Of a stretch of 49,460 nt of DNA, positions 1-15,500 are shown one piece after another. The notes below the pieces were generated by a model. The model was given only the letters and a program-made list of their open reading frames with translations, ran no database searches and was not told where the DNA came from. This DNA comes from Ectocarpus siliculosus (lineage: Eukaryota; Sar; Phaeophyceae; Ectocarpales; Ectocarpaceae), in NCBI GenBank assembly GCA_000310025.1, contig FN648657.1, positions 8,509 through 57,968 of the forward strand. Reading direction: 5' to 3'. The position numbers and the translations under genes were made by a program. Position 1 is the first letter of the stretch; each line of letters opens with the position of its first letter.

Positions 1-15
1 GGGGGGGGGGGGGGG
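1..15. repeat. Poly-G run at the window start
   Basis: Fifteen consecutive G residues open the window; a G run also closes it at 49451-49460. Such homopolymers often mark places where an assembly stops, so the edge is probably technical rather than biological. Confidence 0.9.
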
Positions 16-2710
<2,695 letters not shown>

Positions 2711-3175
2711 GGCTGAGGTTGGGGGTGGGGTCGAGAAGGATTCTACCTTCTGCTAATCCCAGACAAGATGAGCTCGAGGCGGCGCGAGAGCCATCCGAAA
2801 GCCGCGCAGGGAGGGGTTCTACAGAAGGCATTCCCGGGGGATGGGAGATGCGGGATGCGGGGGCTCCGGGACATGGGAGTTCAACAGACACAGCAGGCGG
2901 CGACGAAACGGTCTCATTTTTTTTTTCGCTCCCCCGCGAAGTCGAGGAATTTTACGAGAGACACAACAAATAATCACCACTTGCAGCAGAACGCCAAGAG
3001 AGCGGTGTCTCTCATGTTCCGAAAACGACGATGGGTGCAGAGGATATCCACCGCGTTTCGGCAGCTAACGCCCATGGGCAAGGAACACTGCCCAAAACAC
3101 AGTAACACTTGCGCAGGCATCACAACTAAGAGGAGTAACGTTAGGTTACTGCTGTAGTCTACTGCTGTAGCAGGC
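2711..3175. promoter_or_regulatory. Divergent intergenic promoter region (RPL4 / large plus-strand gene)
   Basis: Only 465 bp separate the RPL4 start codon (minus, 2710) from the plus-strand ATG at 3176, so both promoters and 5' leaders must lie here or overlap the genes. No clear TATA box is visible. Just upstream of 3176 is a direct repeat of TACTGCTGTAG (about 3148-3171), a motif that recurs elsewhere in the window. Its role is unknown. Confidence 0.55.
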
Positions 3176-3586
3176 ATGGCACTGGGTCATGCAGAGGGGG
3201 AAGGGCAAGAGGAGAAGAACATCTACAGCAGCAGCAGCAGCAGCAGTGATGAGGATGGCTCTGGTTCTGATAGCTCCGATGACGATGATGACTCTTCTTC
3301 AAGCGGATCGAGCTCCTCAAGGTCTTCGTCGTCTGGTAGCGGCAGCGACGATGACGACGACAGGGAGGAGGGGTCTGAGGACGAGAACTTCGAAGTGGGC
3401 TTCTGGGATTCACTCAAGGCGGTGCTACCGTGGACAGAAGCTGGCGCGAAGGCAAGAGAGAATGGCTGTGCTGGCTTTGCCTTGGGGGTGCCTCCTGCAC
3501 CCACATTTATCTATATCTGGCGTCTCAGCGAGTGTCTGCATCTTGCGACCATGTTCATCAACCAACTGGATGCTAAGCTCCTACAA
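3176..3586 (+). CDS. First exon of the giant gene: acidic Ser/Asp-rich N-terminus
   Basis: The ATG lies in a favourable context (GGCATGGCA). The product starts MALGHAEGEGQEEKNIY and runs into Ser repeats encoded by CAG/AGC triplets, then alternating acidic and serine stretches (DDDDD, SSSS, SDDDDDREEGSEDE) over residues 18-78, followed by FEVGFWDSLKAVLPW. This is a low-complexity acidic tail without a fold assignment; such tails are common phosphorylation targets. The donor is either GGG|GTGCCT (3487) or CAA|GTACCT (3586); both are phase 0, matching the next exon. The start is well supported. The link to the exon at 4525 rests on phase only. Confidence 0.6.
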
Positions 3587-6500
3587 GTACCTCGGGTTTT
3601 ATCGACCAGGACAGGCTTGATTAATTCCAGCAGCACTTGGAGTGATTGCGTCAAGAGTAACACACCATTGATGGAAGATCCAACACACGGACACAGCGGA
3701 CAGCAAAAGTCCAAATGTCTATTGAGATGTTGTGCGGTTGTTTGTTGGACGTGTGTTAAGACTATAATAATAGTCTATGACCCCTGGTGCCAGTGCCTCT
3801 TCTCCAATGTCTTTCAAACCGAGCAACGAAAATTTGCCGTAAATAGAGCAAACGGCACTGCGCTAATGTCAAATCGCCTCGTCAAGAGCGCGCGACGCTC
3901 GAGGATTCTCGTCGTGGTACGTTGGAGAAAGGGCGGTCCTAGCCGGGCCCGCACTTGTACACATTGTAGAGCGTCGTACGCATATGATAGAATTGAACGA
4001 TAAACGGGTCAACTCCATACATGTCATGTCGAAGAGCAGATCATACCAATGTTTCTAAAACCACCTGTGAATAATACGGTGTAACTTGACTGTTCCCCGA
4101 CTTCTTCTCTCACTTTACCTCCCGCTTGTTCTGCCTCTCCCAGCTGTGTTTTGTATCAGATCGTATGGCTTCGAACAAAATGCCCCGCGTTTGAATTTCT
4201 AGCATGATTCAAACAAATGAAAATACCCATGATACTCAAACATGGGACGTGCCACCCAACACCATTTCGTTTACACTCATTAACAACCATTGGCTCGAAC
4301 GACTGTTGTCTTGTGCGCTTTGAGGGTATCCCGTTTCCGACCTCTGATGTCTACCGCGCCGAGAAAGTGTTGCACGTTTTGTGACCGCACGGAAACACAA
4401 AAGACAAAAAACACAACTTTCGCATCTCTCCGGCCAAGTCACCTTCAAGCCATGTGAAAACGGTCGCTATCCGTGCTGTTTCGTTGTCGATGTGGTGCAA
4501 TCTGTCGGCGTGCCCATACGCCAGGCCGACTACGCAGAAGAGCGTCTGGATGCTCATCACGAGTTTCAGGAGGAGCTGGACGAAGCTCTCCGGATCCGGA
4601 AAATGGTCGAAACTGGCCTGCACGACATGGCCTTGGACCGGCTCATGGCGAGCACAGAGGCAAGGGCGCACTTCCGACACATTTTTTGCCAAACACGCTC
4701 CTTTGTAATGATCTTCTGCGAGGTAGCCGAAAACGCCACTATTTTCTACATGCAATGTGTGGCACATCAACCGACAAAAATACAGTACCGGCACTATCTA
4801 CGCGTTGAAAAGCTCCTGCTACCCTTCGCGGTGCCTCGATACCCCCCTCTCGGGACAGGGTCAAATGTACCACCACTTCCACAAGCACCGCTACCAGCTG
4901 GAGCAGACCGGGGAGTGGACCTTCGTTCCCCCTTCGGTGAAGCGACGATGGAGACATGCCGTCAAGAAAACTGACAAGGTGGAGAAGCTGCGAGCGTACA
5001 TGGCCATGCGAAGGGACAGATTTCTGCGAATAAGGTGATGTCGGAGGGAGCAAGTTCGCCTGTTTTTTGCCGTGCTTCCTGTTCCGATTCGAGGAAAAAG
5101 TGCATGCCGGAGTAACAGCTAGCCCCACGTAACCTCTGCACTGTCGAAGGGCTGCTTGAGCACCGCCACTGCTCCTACATTCTCTCTAACAAGATCCGGC
5201 TCATGCCCATCATTGTCGGGGGGTTGAAATCTATCCAATTAGTGCGCCTCGAGAATACATCTGAAAGCGGGAGCCCTCTCCTACCGAAGAAGCAAACCAG
5301 CTAACACACGCGAGATCGCCGCGAATCTTCTCGACCATGTGCACACCACACACATTTACGGAAACAGGGGTCTCTGCAGGCAGGTTAGGAACGCTCGTCT
5401 GAAGAGCAGCGATCTCTTGGTGACGGTAGAGCCGGAGAGTCTCATCGACGAAAACCTTCTCCAGGTCGCCGGCGGGGGCAAGAAAAGCAAACCTGCCAAC
5501 CCTTTCGGCGGGGCCCGCCTGAAGAAGTGCCATTGGCAGAACGTCAGTGAGTGGCTCCCGCTGTCGCAACCATGCCGGTCTTGCACGCCAGAACGGTCTT
5601 GCGTGCTTGTCGGCGGATGTATTTTTGTAGTCCTTGCGCCAGACCTAACACGGACCGTATCAGGATGTTTGTTGCTAGTCCCAGCACACCATCCGTTTCA
5701 TGTCTGGCCAAGGGTAGGACATGGCCAAGGGTAGGACAAGGTATGTACATATCGAGCTACCTTGCTGTAGTTACCTGTGACTGAACTCGAAGCGCTTTGG
5801 CGCCGAGAGGTCCTTTGTTTCTTGCCAACCACTACGAGAAGTCCATGACTGTGCTGTTTATCGCGTCACAAACTTGCATCCAACGTTTCCGCTTCTCTTG
5901 TTCACATGCGTCGTTTGAAGACTCGAAGGGGGAGCAGTGCTTCTGTACCAACAATCGCATGGTACACCCGCACCGGCTCTTCAAAGACGAGTTTGGCGTA
6001 CTGGTGAGGGGGTTGGCAGGATAACAGCGTTCAGATGTGAGGCTAGAAAGTGCAGGCAAGACCTCCGGAAACAATGTGCACTGTTTGATCCCTGCAGCAC
6101 ATCACCCTTCGCGTACGGTTGTCGTTCTGCACTTGCTACGGTAGTGCTTGGAACGGTCTTCCTCAACTATAATAAGCACACAACGAAGAGCACGTCGACG
6201 CCCTCGATTGAACGTGGCGTCACGGCTGTAACGGCATGCCAGCAGCGGTGCAGCGGTGCTCGCCACGACAGGTATGTTTCAGCAGATGGCGCGCTTCCAG
6301 TGATGGAACTCCTTGCTTGCCTTGACAGATCCACGACACCCTGGCCACCTGCGGCTGGCACGCGACTCGCTGCGTGTCCAACTCACACGGAGATGATCCG
6401 GTGGTAATCTCCACCGCGAACGAGGGCGCCTTGTGCAACGAATGTTTGGTCCAGGTGAGAGGAGCAGACGCTTTAGAGGACGCCAAGTGCCTTGGCACGA

Positions 6501-9500
6501 CAGGATGTAGAATAACACAAACACCAGTTTCGACGTAAACATGACGTTATGGTGACGGCCGTGTCCGCCAGTACCGTGTTCAGGGGGGTATTTTGCCTCG
6601 GAGTACCGTGGTAGCCTCTGCAGCACCTCAAAGAGCGACCACTCCAGCACATCAGTGACGGAAACAATACCCGCAGGGGAAAAACCTTTACCATGTGCTT
6701 GGATTGTCGAATACGGCTCTCATCGAGCTGCGAAAAATTGCACATGAAGCCACGGGGGAGAACATGGACGCTGGGAATGGTTCAGCCAAAGCTCGGGCGC
6801 GTTGTTGCATCAAGCGAGTACTACGTGGTATGACGATGTCCAGCCCCTGCCCAGGATACTTGCTTATGGTCAAGAACCCCCTTGATATGCGCTACCTGGC
6901 AAATGTTGAACAACGAAATTCGTTGTCCGTGCCTCCTGCAACCCGCTTTCCTGGTTCAGCTTACGAAAGGGCCTATCCGCAACACGACGGCTTTCGGCGC
7001 ACCAGGGGTTCGCTTCAAGAACAAGCGTTTGGGGAGCGCTGACACGGACCCTGGGACGGGCGGGGAGGAGTTCTTGGTGAGAGTAATTATTGGCTCGTTA
7101 GGGTGAATAATGTCCTCTGCCGTAGCTTGCCTGTGATTTCATTGGCCAGCTCTGGCAAATTTGAGCTGGCCAATCCTATGATGTTTGTACTGGCGGGAGT
7201 AGTGGGTGGCCTTCGCGAACATCCACGTGCTCGTTCTAGCAAGAGGAATTCCTGATTTCTTTCGTCAATTCTCTCGATGATGTATCCCTAAAACTGAAAA
7301 AATACTATTACCCAAAACAAAAAAAACACACCCAACCCACCCATACCGCGACGACTTGTTCGATCACTGACCTCCTCCCACCCCCGCTTTCACACCTGCC
7401 CCGCCCAGATGAACTAGTGAAGTTTCATTCACCCTACAAACAAAACGTTCGGTCTTCGTTTTCCAATCGGCACCCCGGTACACACACCATTCCTCCCATT
7501 CATCCTTCAGGCGTGGAATAAGTGGTTCATCAAGGGTCCCGGGCGAGCCCGCAAGAGCGCGATCCGTCCTCGACACCCGCAAGCGCCGCCGGGGTTGCCG
7601 CCCGCAGGCCTGCGCCCCCCTACCGCGTTTGTGCCCCCCCCGCCACCGCCGCCAGTATTTTCGATGGCCAACTTTCGGCGTCAGCAAAAACTGGCACAGT
7701 GGAGGGTGAGGAAGGCCAGAATGGCACGCACTCTCGGATAGATTCCGCCGCATGGTAGCGACTGATGTGTGGAAGTTCGTTTGGGGCAGGGTGGGCCGGC
7801 TCTTGGTCGCATTCAGGTGCTCGTTTTTGATGCTAGAGCGAGGAAGGTTCCCATGCGACCTGTATTTTTGAATGGGCAAACACTTTGTCGGGCGATGCAG
7901 ATGGGTTTTCCACGGTAGTCCCATGGAAGGCACCGCGCTTGGTTCTGGCAGTAAGCGTTTGACTCGGACCTCCCCTCCTTCTATCCCCGATCTGCGGACT
8001 CTCGCGTCTTCGCTGGTTTCGGCCAGCTGCAAAAGGAGAAAAACGGAGAGCGGGCGGCGAGAGCTGTGCAGAGAACCTATCGTGGCTACCGCGCAAGGTA
8101 AGCGAACTGCCCTTCCCCATACAAGGATTCATGTCCAGAGTTGCCGAAGAAGGGTTTGCTTCACCCGTATCACCTGTTCTTGAGGGATGTGAGTCGTGCC
8201 CCCAATTCTCGACACTGTGGAACGCCGCTGGCACCAACAGAGTCCACAGCTGGAACCCGATCTCACCAACTTTCAGAAGCTACGTACGGCTGCGACACAA
8301 ACAAAGCATATAATCATGGTCGGCCGCAGGTTCCACAAAAAAAAACGTAGAATGAATGAAGGGCTGACGATACCTTTCTATCGACTACCGTTCCTGAACG
8401 CACGCCCTTGGGGAAAGTTTTGGCATGTGACATGTAGGACGGGGTGGCAGTGAGAGAACTCTCGGCGTGAAGCTGATGTCGTTTCGGGGTTCTTGGTATC
8501 AGCTGCCGGTAGTAGGGCCTTGACTGAATCCACTATAGTCTAGATGGTTTCACTGCTGTGTAGTGCACACATGTTCTTGCGGAGAACCCATGGACGCGAG
8601 AGGCCTTCTTGAAAAAATTCATCATGTGCTCCGTGCATGAACGCTTCATTTATCATTGGTGTATCCGATCGTGTTTCGCTACATGCGCAGGCACCTGAGG
8701 GCCATGGTGGCCCTGGAGCACCCCTTGAGGGCTCTGCTTCGCGTCGAGTCGGCGATCGTGATGCAGTCCCTGGTCCGCCGGTTCCTTGCGAGAACTCTCG
8801 TGCGACAGGCGAGCACGCATGAATTCATATTAAGGCGGGGTACCTGAATCACCGAGGGGGCCCCCCGGTTGTGTTTGCGGGAACGAGAGCAAATTGATCA
8901 ACAGAAAATAGATGCCGCTTGTTGTACCTTCACGGAACGGAAATATCAGGAAGTTAGAGTGCCAACTTGTATTCTTTGTTGTGCAACTCTGGTGATTCTC
9001 ATACACCCGCATAGCCAAAACAGCAGGCCATCAAATCATAGCCTGTCAAAGGTGCTCCCTCCTTTCTTTCCGTTTCTAACGTACAACGTGGTTCTCGGGA
9101 CTAGCTTGCCCGTTGCGAAGCTCGCGCCCTCAATCAACGCGTGCTTGTCGACGGAAAACCACGATGCGGGGATCGTATCGTACCATTTTCGTGCATGATA
9201 TTGAATCCCCCCCCCCTCCCCATCCTTACTCGAGGCCACGCACCCCCCCCCCCCCAACGCCGCCACCTGCGCCGTAGATCTCGGCCTTCCGTAACATGAA
9301 CGCCACGGCGATCCAAAAAATGGCCCGAGGCATGCAGGCTAGAGCCCTCTTCCGGAGAAAGCGAGCACGGAAAATGGTGCAGCGGCAGATGCTCTTCCTC
9401 CTCGCCAGAGCTCACGTCGCCTCCGCCAAGGTGGCCAGGAGGATCCGCGAAGAAATGCGCAAGAAGAACGTGAGCAGCGGCTGGGGGTACATTTTGTTAC

Positions 9501-12500
9501 AGGAGTCCGTCACTTTGCGCGAGTTGATGTTGGCGGTCGAGAATGTAGTCGTGGCAGTCGGCGGGGGGGTGGACCGAGGGCGGCAGCGGGCTTGGGGTTT
9601 TTGGCGGTCAACCAAGTCATAGTCAACGCAAGGGGAGTCCTGTTCTTCAGTTGCCAACCTATTGGCGCGCAGAAATGCAGGGTGGAGATAGAAACTTGCT
9701 GTAGTCAGTCGCTGCACGAACGACGAACCGCACTGCTGACATCGTGCCATCAGCGAGGAAAGGTAATCGACTACGTGTAGATTCCGGATTAACCTTTATC
9801 TATCTGTTTAGTCGTCTCGTGTGCTATTCAAGCCACGGGTAAGCGGTGGTGGCGCGTTCGGCCTGCCCGTGTTTTTCGGTGTTTCAGGCTGTCGCGCTCA
9901 GTTTTCAGCGAGCTTGGAGGGGGAAGAAAGGGAGGGAGAAGGCGGCGATGTTACGGGCGATAACCGTGAGAAGGCACGGAGCGGCGATCACGACTCAGAA
10001 ATTGTGAGTCTTCACAACCACGACACACAAGCTCTTTGCGATCGTACGCATGCAACACCACACGCACCCTTCAGAACCGCGAATGGGGTCGTGGAATCAG
10101 GTTGCCAATAGGCGTGCGTGTGCGTGCGTGAGAGAACAAAGTTCATTGAGCAGGAAGAGGAACGAAAAGTGTGCGTGCGTAAGAGAACAAAGCCCATTGA
10201 GAAGGAACAGGAACGGAAAGTGAGCAGATGGCGGCGCCATCGAAATGTAAGAAACAACAGGACCGCCCGCGCGCGCGCGCAGTTGACACTATTCCTGCCC
10301 GAGGTTTAATCTATTTCGCCATGGTCGTACCAAGCTTCATGCTCGGCTCTGTCTACGCAAGATCTCTGCGTCGACTCTCGACATTTGAAATTCCACGTTT
10401 GAGCTTCGATCTTGGACACTGGACTCAGCTTGTGTGGCCATGCGCTGTGCATTATGTCGATGCCCGACTGCCAGGAAATGCGCGGCCATTCGTCAGAAAT
10501 AGGCATGATTTTGACAGACCTAACCTGCTCACTTGTCCCTTCACACGCCCTGGTCACTTCCCAACTGGGGACCGCAACACAGTTGGCGGTGTTATGTGGC
10601 GAGGCAAGAGCTTGGGACGCGGCGAGTGGCCCACCGGCGGGAGGTTTGGGCGGCGGTCGCGATGCAGAGCACCATAAGAATGTTCGCCGATAGGTGAGTC
10701 TATCGGCGTAGAATATAGCCACAAGGGGAGAGCAGTAGCTGCCGTGAAATTGTGCCGGCGCAAGCAAAAGAAATCGCATCCAGGTTGTGACATGAAACAG
10801 AGGCGTGTTTAATGGCTTGGGTTGTCGCGAGACGGCCGGGATACTTTGTTGCCGTGGTCTGCAGACCCCACGAACACTTTGAGGCTCTGCTGGTCGTGTC
10901 CAAAGTATTTTCGCGGTCAGCGAAAATGTTGCCGTTCATGTATACTGCATAAGGTTGGTGCGACAAGCTAGTTCACCTCCGTACTTATCTCCGTTGACGA
11001 GGGTGTGGGAAGCACGAAACTCCCGTACGGAGCACCATACCAACTGCTAGCTTACGTGCTTTCGGTGACCACGATCGTCCCCGCAGACACACTTCAAAGA
11101 AGACGGACGCAGGGTTTAACTCGTTTCATTCTCAGGACCTCTCTTTTGTATGGCTTTCCTGCGACATTTTATCTACAGGCGCCGCACCCAGAAGATGCGG
11201 CGAGAATTCGATGGTGCCGTTCGAACTCTTCAGCCACTTGTCCGGGGGCTGCTGGCCAGGGTAACGGCCCGTCGGGAAAGAGCGCTGCTAGGCCAGGTGA
11301 CGCGGTGTGGTTGACTGTGACCGATTCCCTTGACGATTTTCAAGGCATGCCTGATCAAGGAGGTATGGTGAAGTAGGTTGACATTAAAACAATTGACGAA
11401 CGTGGCACCTAGTGATGCTAACGGCAGAAGAGATTGGTATTGGATTCCTGGTGTCGGTTTAATACGATTTCTGGAGGTACATGAGCTTTGTAAGGCCGAC
11501 CGAGAAGGTCGAAAATACGCAAGACACAATTTTTCCGTACTTGCTGATGGCACACCCCCAACGACCACATACACTGGGTGTTGCGCATGCTGTTTCGGTC
11601 TCCTCCCGGAATAAACAGGGAAGGGCATCAACAACTATCAGCCTGTTGAGATGGTGAATTTTGTGGACAGGGTGAAAAGAGTACCCATTGAAAGCCCGGT
11701 TGATCCATTATGACTGTGCCGATTCGCTGCCAGCCATGCCAGAACTCCCAACAGAGAAAGCATCACTCCAACTCTGCAAACGTGTAAATGGTTCCCGATT
11801 GTCGTGCACTAGCAGCAACACGCTAAATAGCGGTTGCAACCACCAAAGATCATTTTCCCCCCTTCGCGTCCGTATTATTATTTCCTCTCTTCAACCTTCG
11901 CTTCGCGTTGTTACAGGTCTGGGGGTGGCTCGGAACGGACACCGTAACGGCCAACGGTATCTACGCCCGGTTCTTGCCCAAGAACAAGTACCTCGTTTCC
12001 AGAGAAAGCGCACCTTTACAACAGTTCTCTGCGTCCCAGTCCGCCAGCGGGAACGTCGATGCGGGGAATTATGACGAGTTACAGAAGGTGAACGCCGAGA
12101 TCAGGCAAGCAGCAGCCTGGTGCAAGTGCGTGTGCTGTCTGTACTTTGTCGTTCGACCTTTGCAGGTGTGGAAAGATCGACACCAGAGGGCAGCAGTCTT
12201 GTTTGTAAATCTGTTCCTGTAGTTGCAGTCCCGATTGCCCTGGTGGACAGCGTTCGTGCGGGACCTCCGTGACTCACGCTTAGGGTATTCGCTTCCATCC
12301 CGGAAATTGACTCACATACCACGTCCCAGCCTGCTCACAACACCGCCCCGCCAAGTGTTGTGAACGTAGCTTGCAGCAAGGATGCAGAGTGTACGCGGCT
12401 GACACCATGCTCGTTGCTCGTCGCATTGTAGGGACTCGGGTCCACCTCTTCTCTGGTCCGATCGACCCTGGAAGCACTCCCCGGGGAGAGACACTTCACG

Positions 12501-15500
12501 GAAAAGTTTGACAGGGACAGGACAGGCACCTGCTCCAAGGTCGAGTTCAAGATCGGTCTCGAGAGGTGGGCTTCCCTTGTAGCGGCGTTTTCGCGACAAC
12601 GATACCAACAATGGTAACAGCGATAGCACGGTGTGATCAATGAAAAAGTCGGTCCACACACATGCAACGAGTACTATTTTCCACATAGGCAAGCGAAACG
12701 TGCATTCAACTCCGCGTCCTCCCCCCCCATAACCTAGCAACAAAGCCTTGGTACGTATTTATTGTTCCCTTGCCTCGGATAGAAAAACGGAACGCAACGT
12801 CGGTCTAGCAACAACATCAATCTAGCCGGCATGCCGATTTTCCCGCGGTTGAGAGAGGCAAGAGTCGTTAAGGGAACACGCAAGGGGGAAACAAGTGAAC
12901 AAACCGCACCCCTCCCCCCCCCTCCCACTTGTTTGCCATCGGGGTTTGGGTTTTTGTCGTATGGCAACGTTTGCCATCGGGGTTTGGGTTTTCGTCGTAT
13001 GGCAAAGACGTTGTAAAACAAGCTGCTCCCCCCGGTGTTTGCCATGGGGGGTGGGTTTTCGTCACTTCGTGAGCTCGGCAACCAGGTTACCTCTTATTTT
13101 TTGCCATTAGTTGTTTTTTGGGTAACTATCATGGTGGTCGAGAAGATTACGTTGTGCGGGGTCGAGAACCCTCACTCCGCGCATAGGGGATAATCGCACC
13201 ACGTGATAAATTGGTCAAGCACCCTCGAGGCAGTTACACCGTGCTCACAACTGTCTCTGGAAGTGAAAGCACCAGAACATATCTTAATTCATACGCGGCT
13301 GTCATCCGAACGCAAGGAAGTAAGCACAAGATGCCGAACACCCTTAGCAGGATGCAGCGCACCGTTTATGCGATTTGCCAAATAGCTCACGGCGCTGTAT
13401 GCTTGGTGATGTGAGAGCCTGATCCCGTGAGAACCCGGCGTGCTCCGTCCCGGCTTGTTAGGGAGGCGAGGTCTAAATGGTGTAATGACTACGGCATGCA
13501 CGACTATGAGTACACCCCCCCCCCTCTCCCCCTCTCCGTCCTCCCGCTGCTGCCCAGCTTCCTCCGCGAAGCGGGCTATCCGCTCCAGAAAGAAGAGGCA
13601 GCCTTGATCGTGAAGCGTTACTTCGACGGAGACGGCTTTTGCGCCTGGCACTCGTTCCTGAACTCGTACCACAACGCGGGCTCCAAGTCGAGCGCCTGCG
13701 CCCGACATGGCCGCCTCCTGTGCACGCTGTGCATCCGGTGAATAGAGGCAATGCGGGGAGTGGAAGAGGCGGGGAAAGCAGGCGGGGATTTGGGCGAGGG
13801 TAGAGGAGGATGGGAGCGAAGTCATTGGAGTACTGCATGGTACTGTGCGCTAGCAATGGGCCATCAGTGCGTTCTTCTGAAGAAGAAATGTGCATACAAA
13901 GTGATGCACATTGTTCCTCTTTTCAACTCGGCGTGAAACAGTTGTCTCGATTATGTTGTAAGTGCTCTTTGCCCTTCACGTCTTCGAGATGATGCGCCGG
14001 TGATACTGTCCACGATTCAAAGAAATGAAATGGTTTGTCCTCGCTCCCCCGATTTTCCCAAGGCACGGACGGTGCGAAAAACCTGGGTGTGCGTGCACAA
14101 AAGCCCGTGCCGGCAGGACGAAGCAACTCGGCTTTAAGATGTGCGAATGTGGGCACGTGTTCGACGCCCATGAGCTGGTGGTGGGTGGATCTGGGCCTGC
14201 AAAAGGGGAAACCGTTCGGAAGCAGGACCAGCGTGGTCGGGTGGTTCCGCAGAAGCAGGTGCGATCCTGTCCTATCTTGAGGATAAAATAAGTTTCATCT
14301 TCTAAAAAAAGTAAGTCGTGATGACCTCTATCCGGAGATAAGAGCCCAGGAAACCAGCGATGAGTTAGTGCTGTATTCGACGTGAAAAAGGTTTTTCTAA
14401 TACTCGAAACCATGCAAAGACAGCTGCCCAGGGGGTAGAGGGGGAGAGCGCATGAGGACAGGGACGGGGGGCACCTTATGTGGAGCGGGTTGTTTATTTG
14501 AATATACATCGGTAACGTTGAAAACAATTGCTGGGAGCGTTTCCCTCTGACATATTGTCCCAATCTCCCGCACTACTGACAGTTTTGTTGCACCGCCCAT
14601 GGGCTGCCCATGGGTGACCCATGGACATGCCCATGAGCGGCCCATGGGCGGCCCATGAAGTGCCCACCGTGGGCACTTCAACCTAGAACTTCGCCACCGG
14701 CATATCAGCCTAGAATTTAGCCACCTTCACATCAACCTATAGTAGAACTCAGCCACCAGCGCCAACCTAGCACGTATTGTGTGGGCTTGGGGATAGGGTT
14801 AACGTTAGCGTTAGGGTTATAAGCCGCTATAGTGCCCGTTCCCAAGCAGATATACTATTGTCTGGTTCGGTTGAAGGGCTCTCATTGGCCGCCCATGGGC
14901 GTCCCATGGGCTACCCATGAGCACGCTCATGATGGACTGCCCATGGGCCTAAACGTCGCGCCCATGGGCGGCCCACGGATCATCCATGGGTCACCCATGG
15001 GAGTCCCGTGGGTCGTTTGGGAAAACTGTACAAAGTGTGGGAGACCCTATGGTCCTCGTATTGTATTGTGCGCGTGCCTACCGTAGGGAAGTGGTCGATG
15101 CTCGTAGTTCGATTGCGAGCACGCCTCACATCTACTGCTCTGACTGAGGACATCACCGATTCTTGCCCGTATAACCGACGCTTTGACCGGACTTGCTTGA
15201 GCAGTTTGCCGGTCATTGTCGCTTCACGTCATCTGCCGCCGCTTCCCGTGAATCGCGATTCATGATTTTAGTATCGACGCCTCCAAAGACAAGTACTGTT
15301 CTGGCACCCGTGCTGCCGACCCCAGACATGATACGCCGACCCCGAAAATCACGCCCCTTCGATATTCCCCTACAGCTCAGTGCTTTGCTGTCGAAAGGCC
15401 TGTCCAAGACCGTCGTCGACCGGCCAATCAACGTCGAGGGCTGCTCCGCAGCGTCAAACCTCCGCCGGGCTCAATACACCAATAACTCCCCATCTCAAGC

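Noticed and set aside
6677-6817. A J-domain in the giant protein
   Set aside because: LYHVLGL is reminiscent of a J-domain start, but the HPD motif and following helices are missing.
6855-6959. Extending giant-gene exon 8 upstream to 6855
   Set aside because: The frame is open, but the acceptor at 6959 has a much better C/T tract, and using 6854 leaves an intron of under 40 bp after exon 7.
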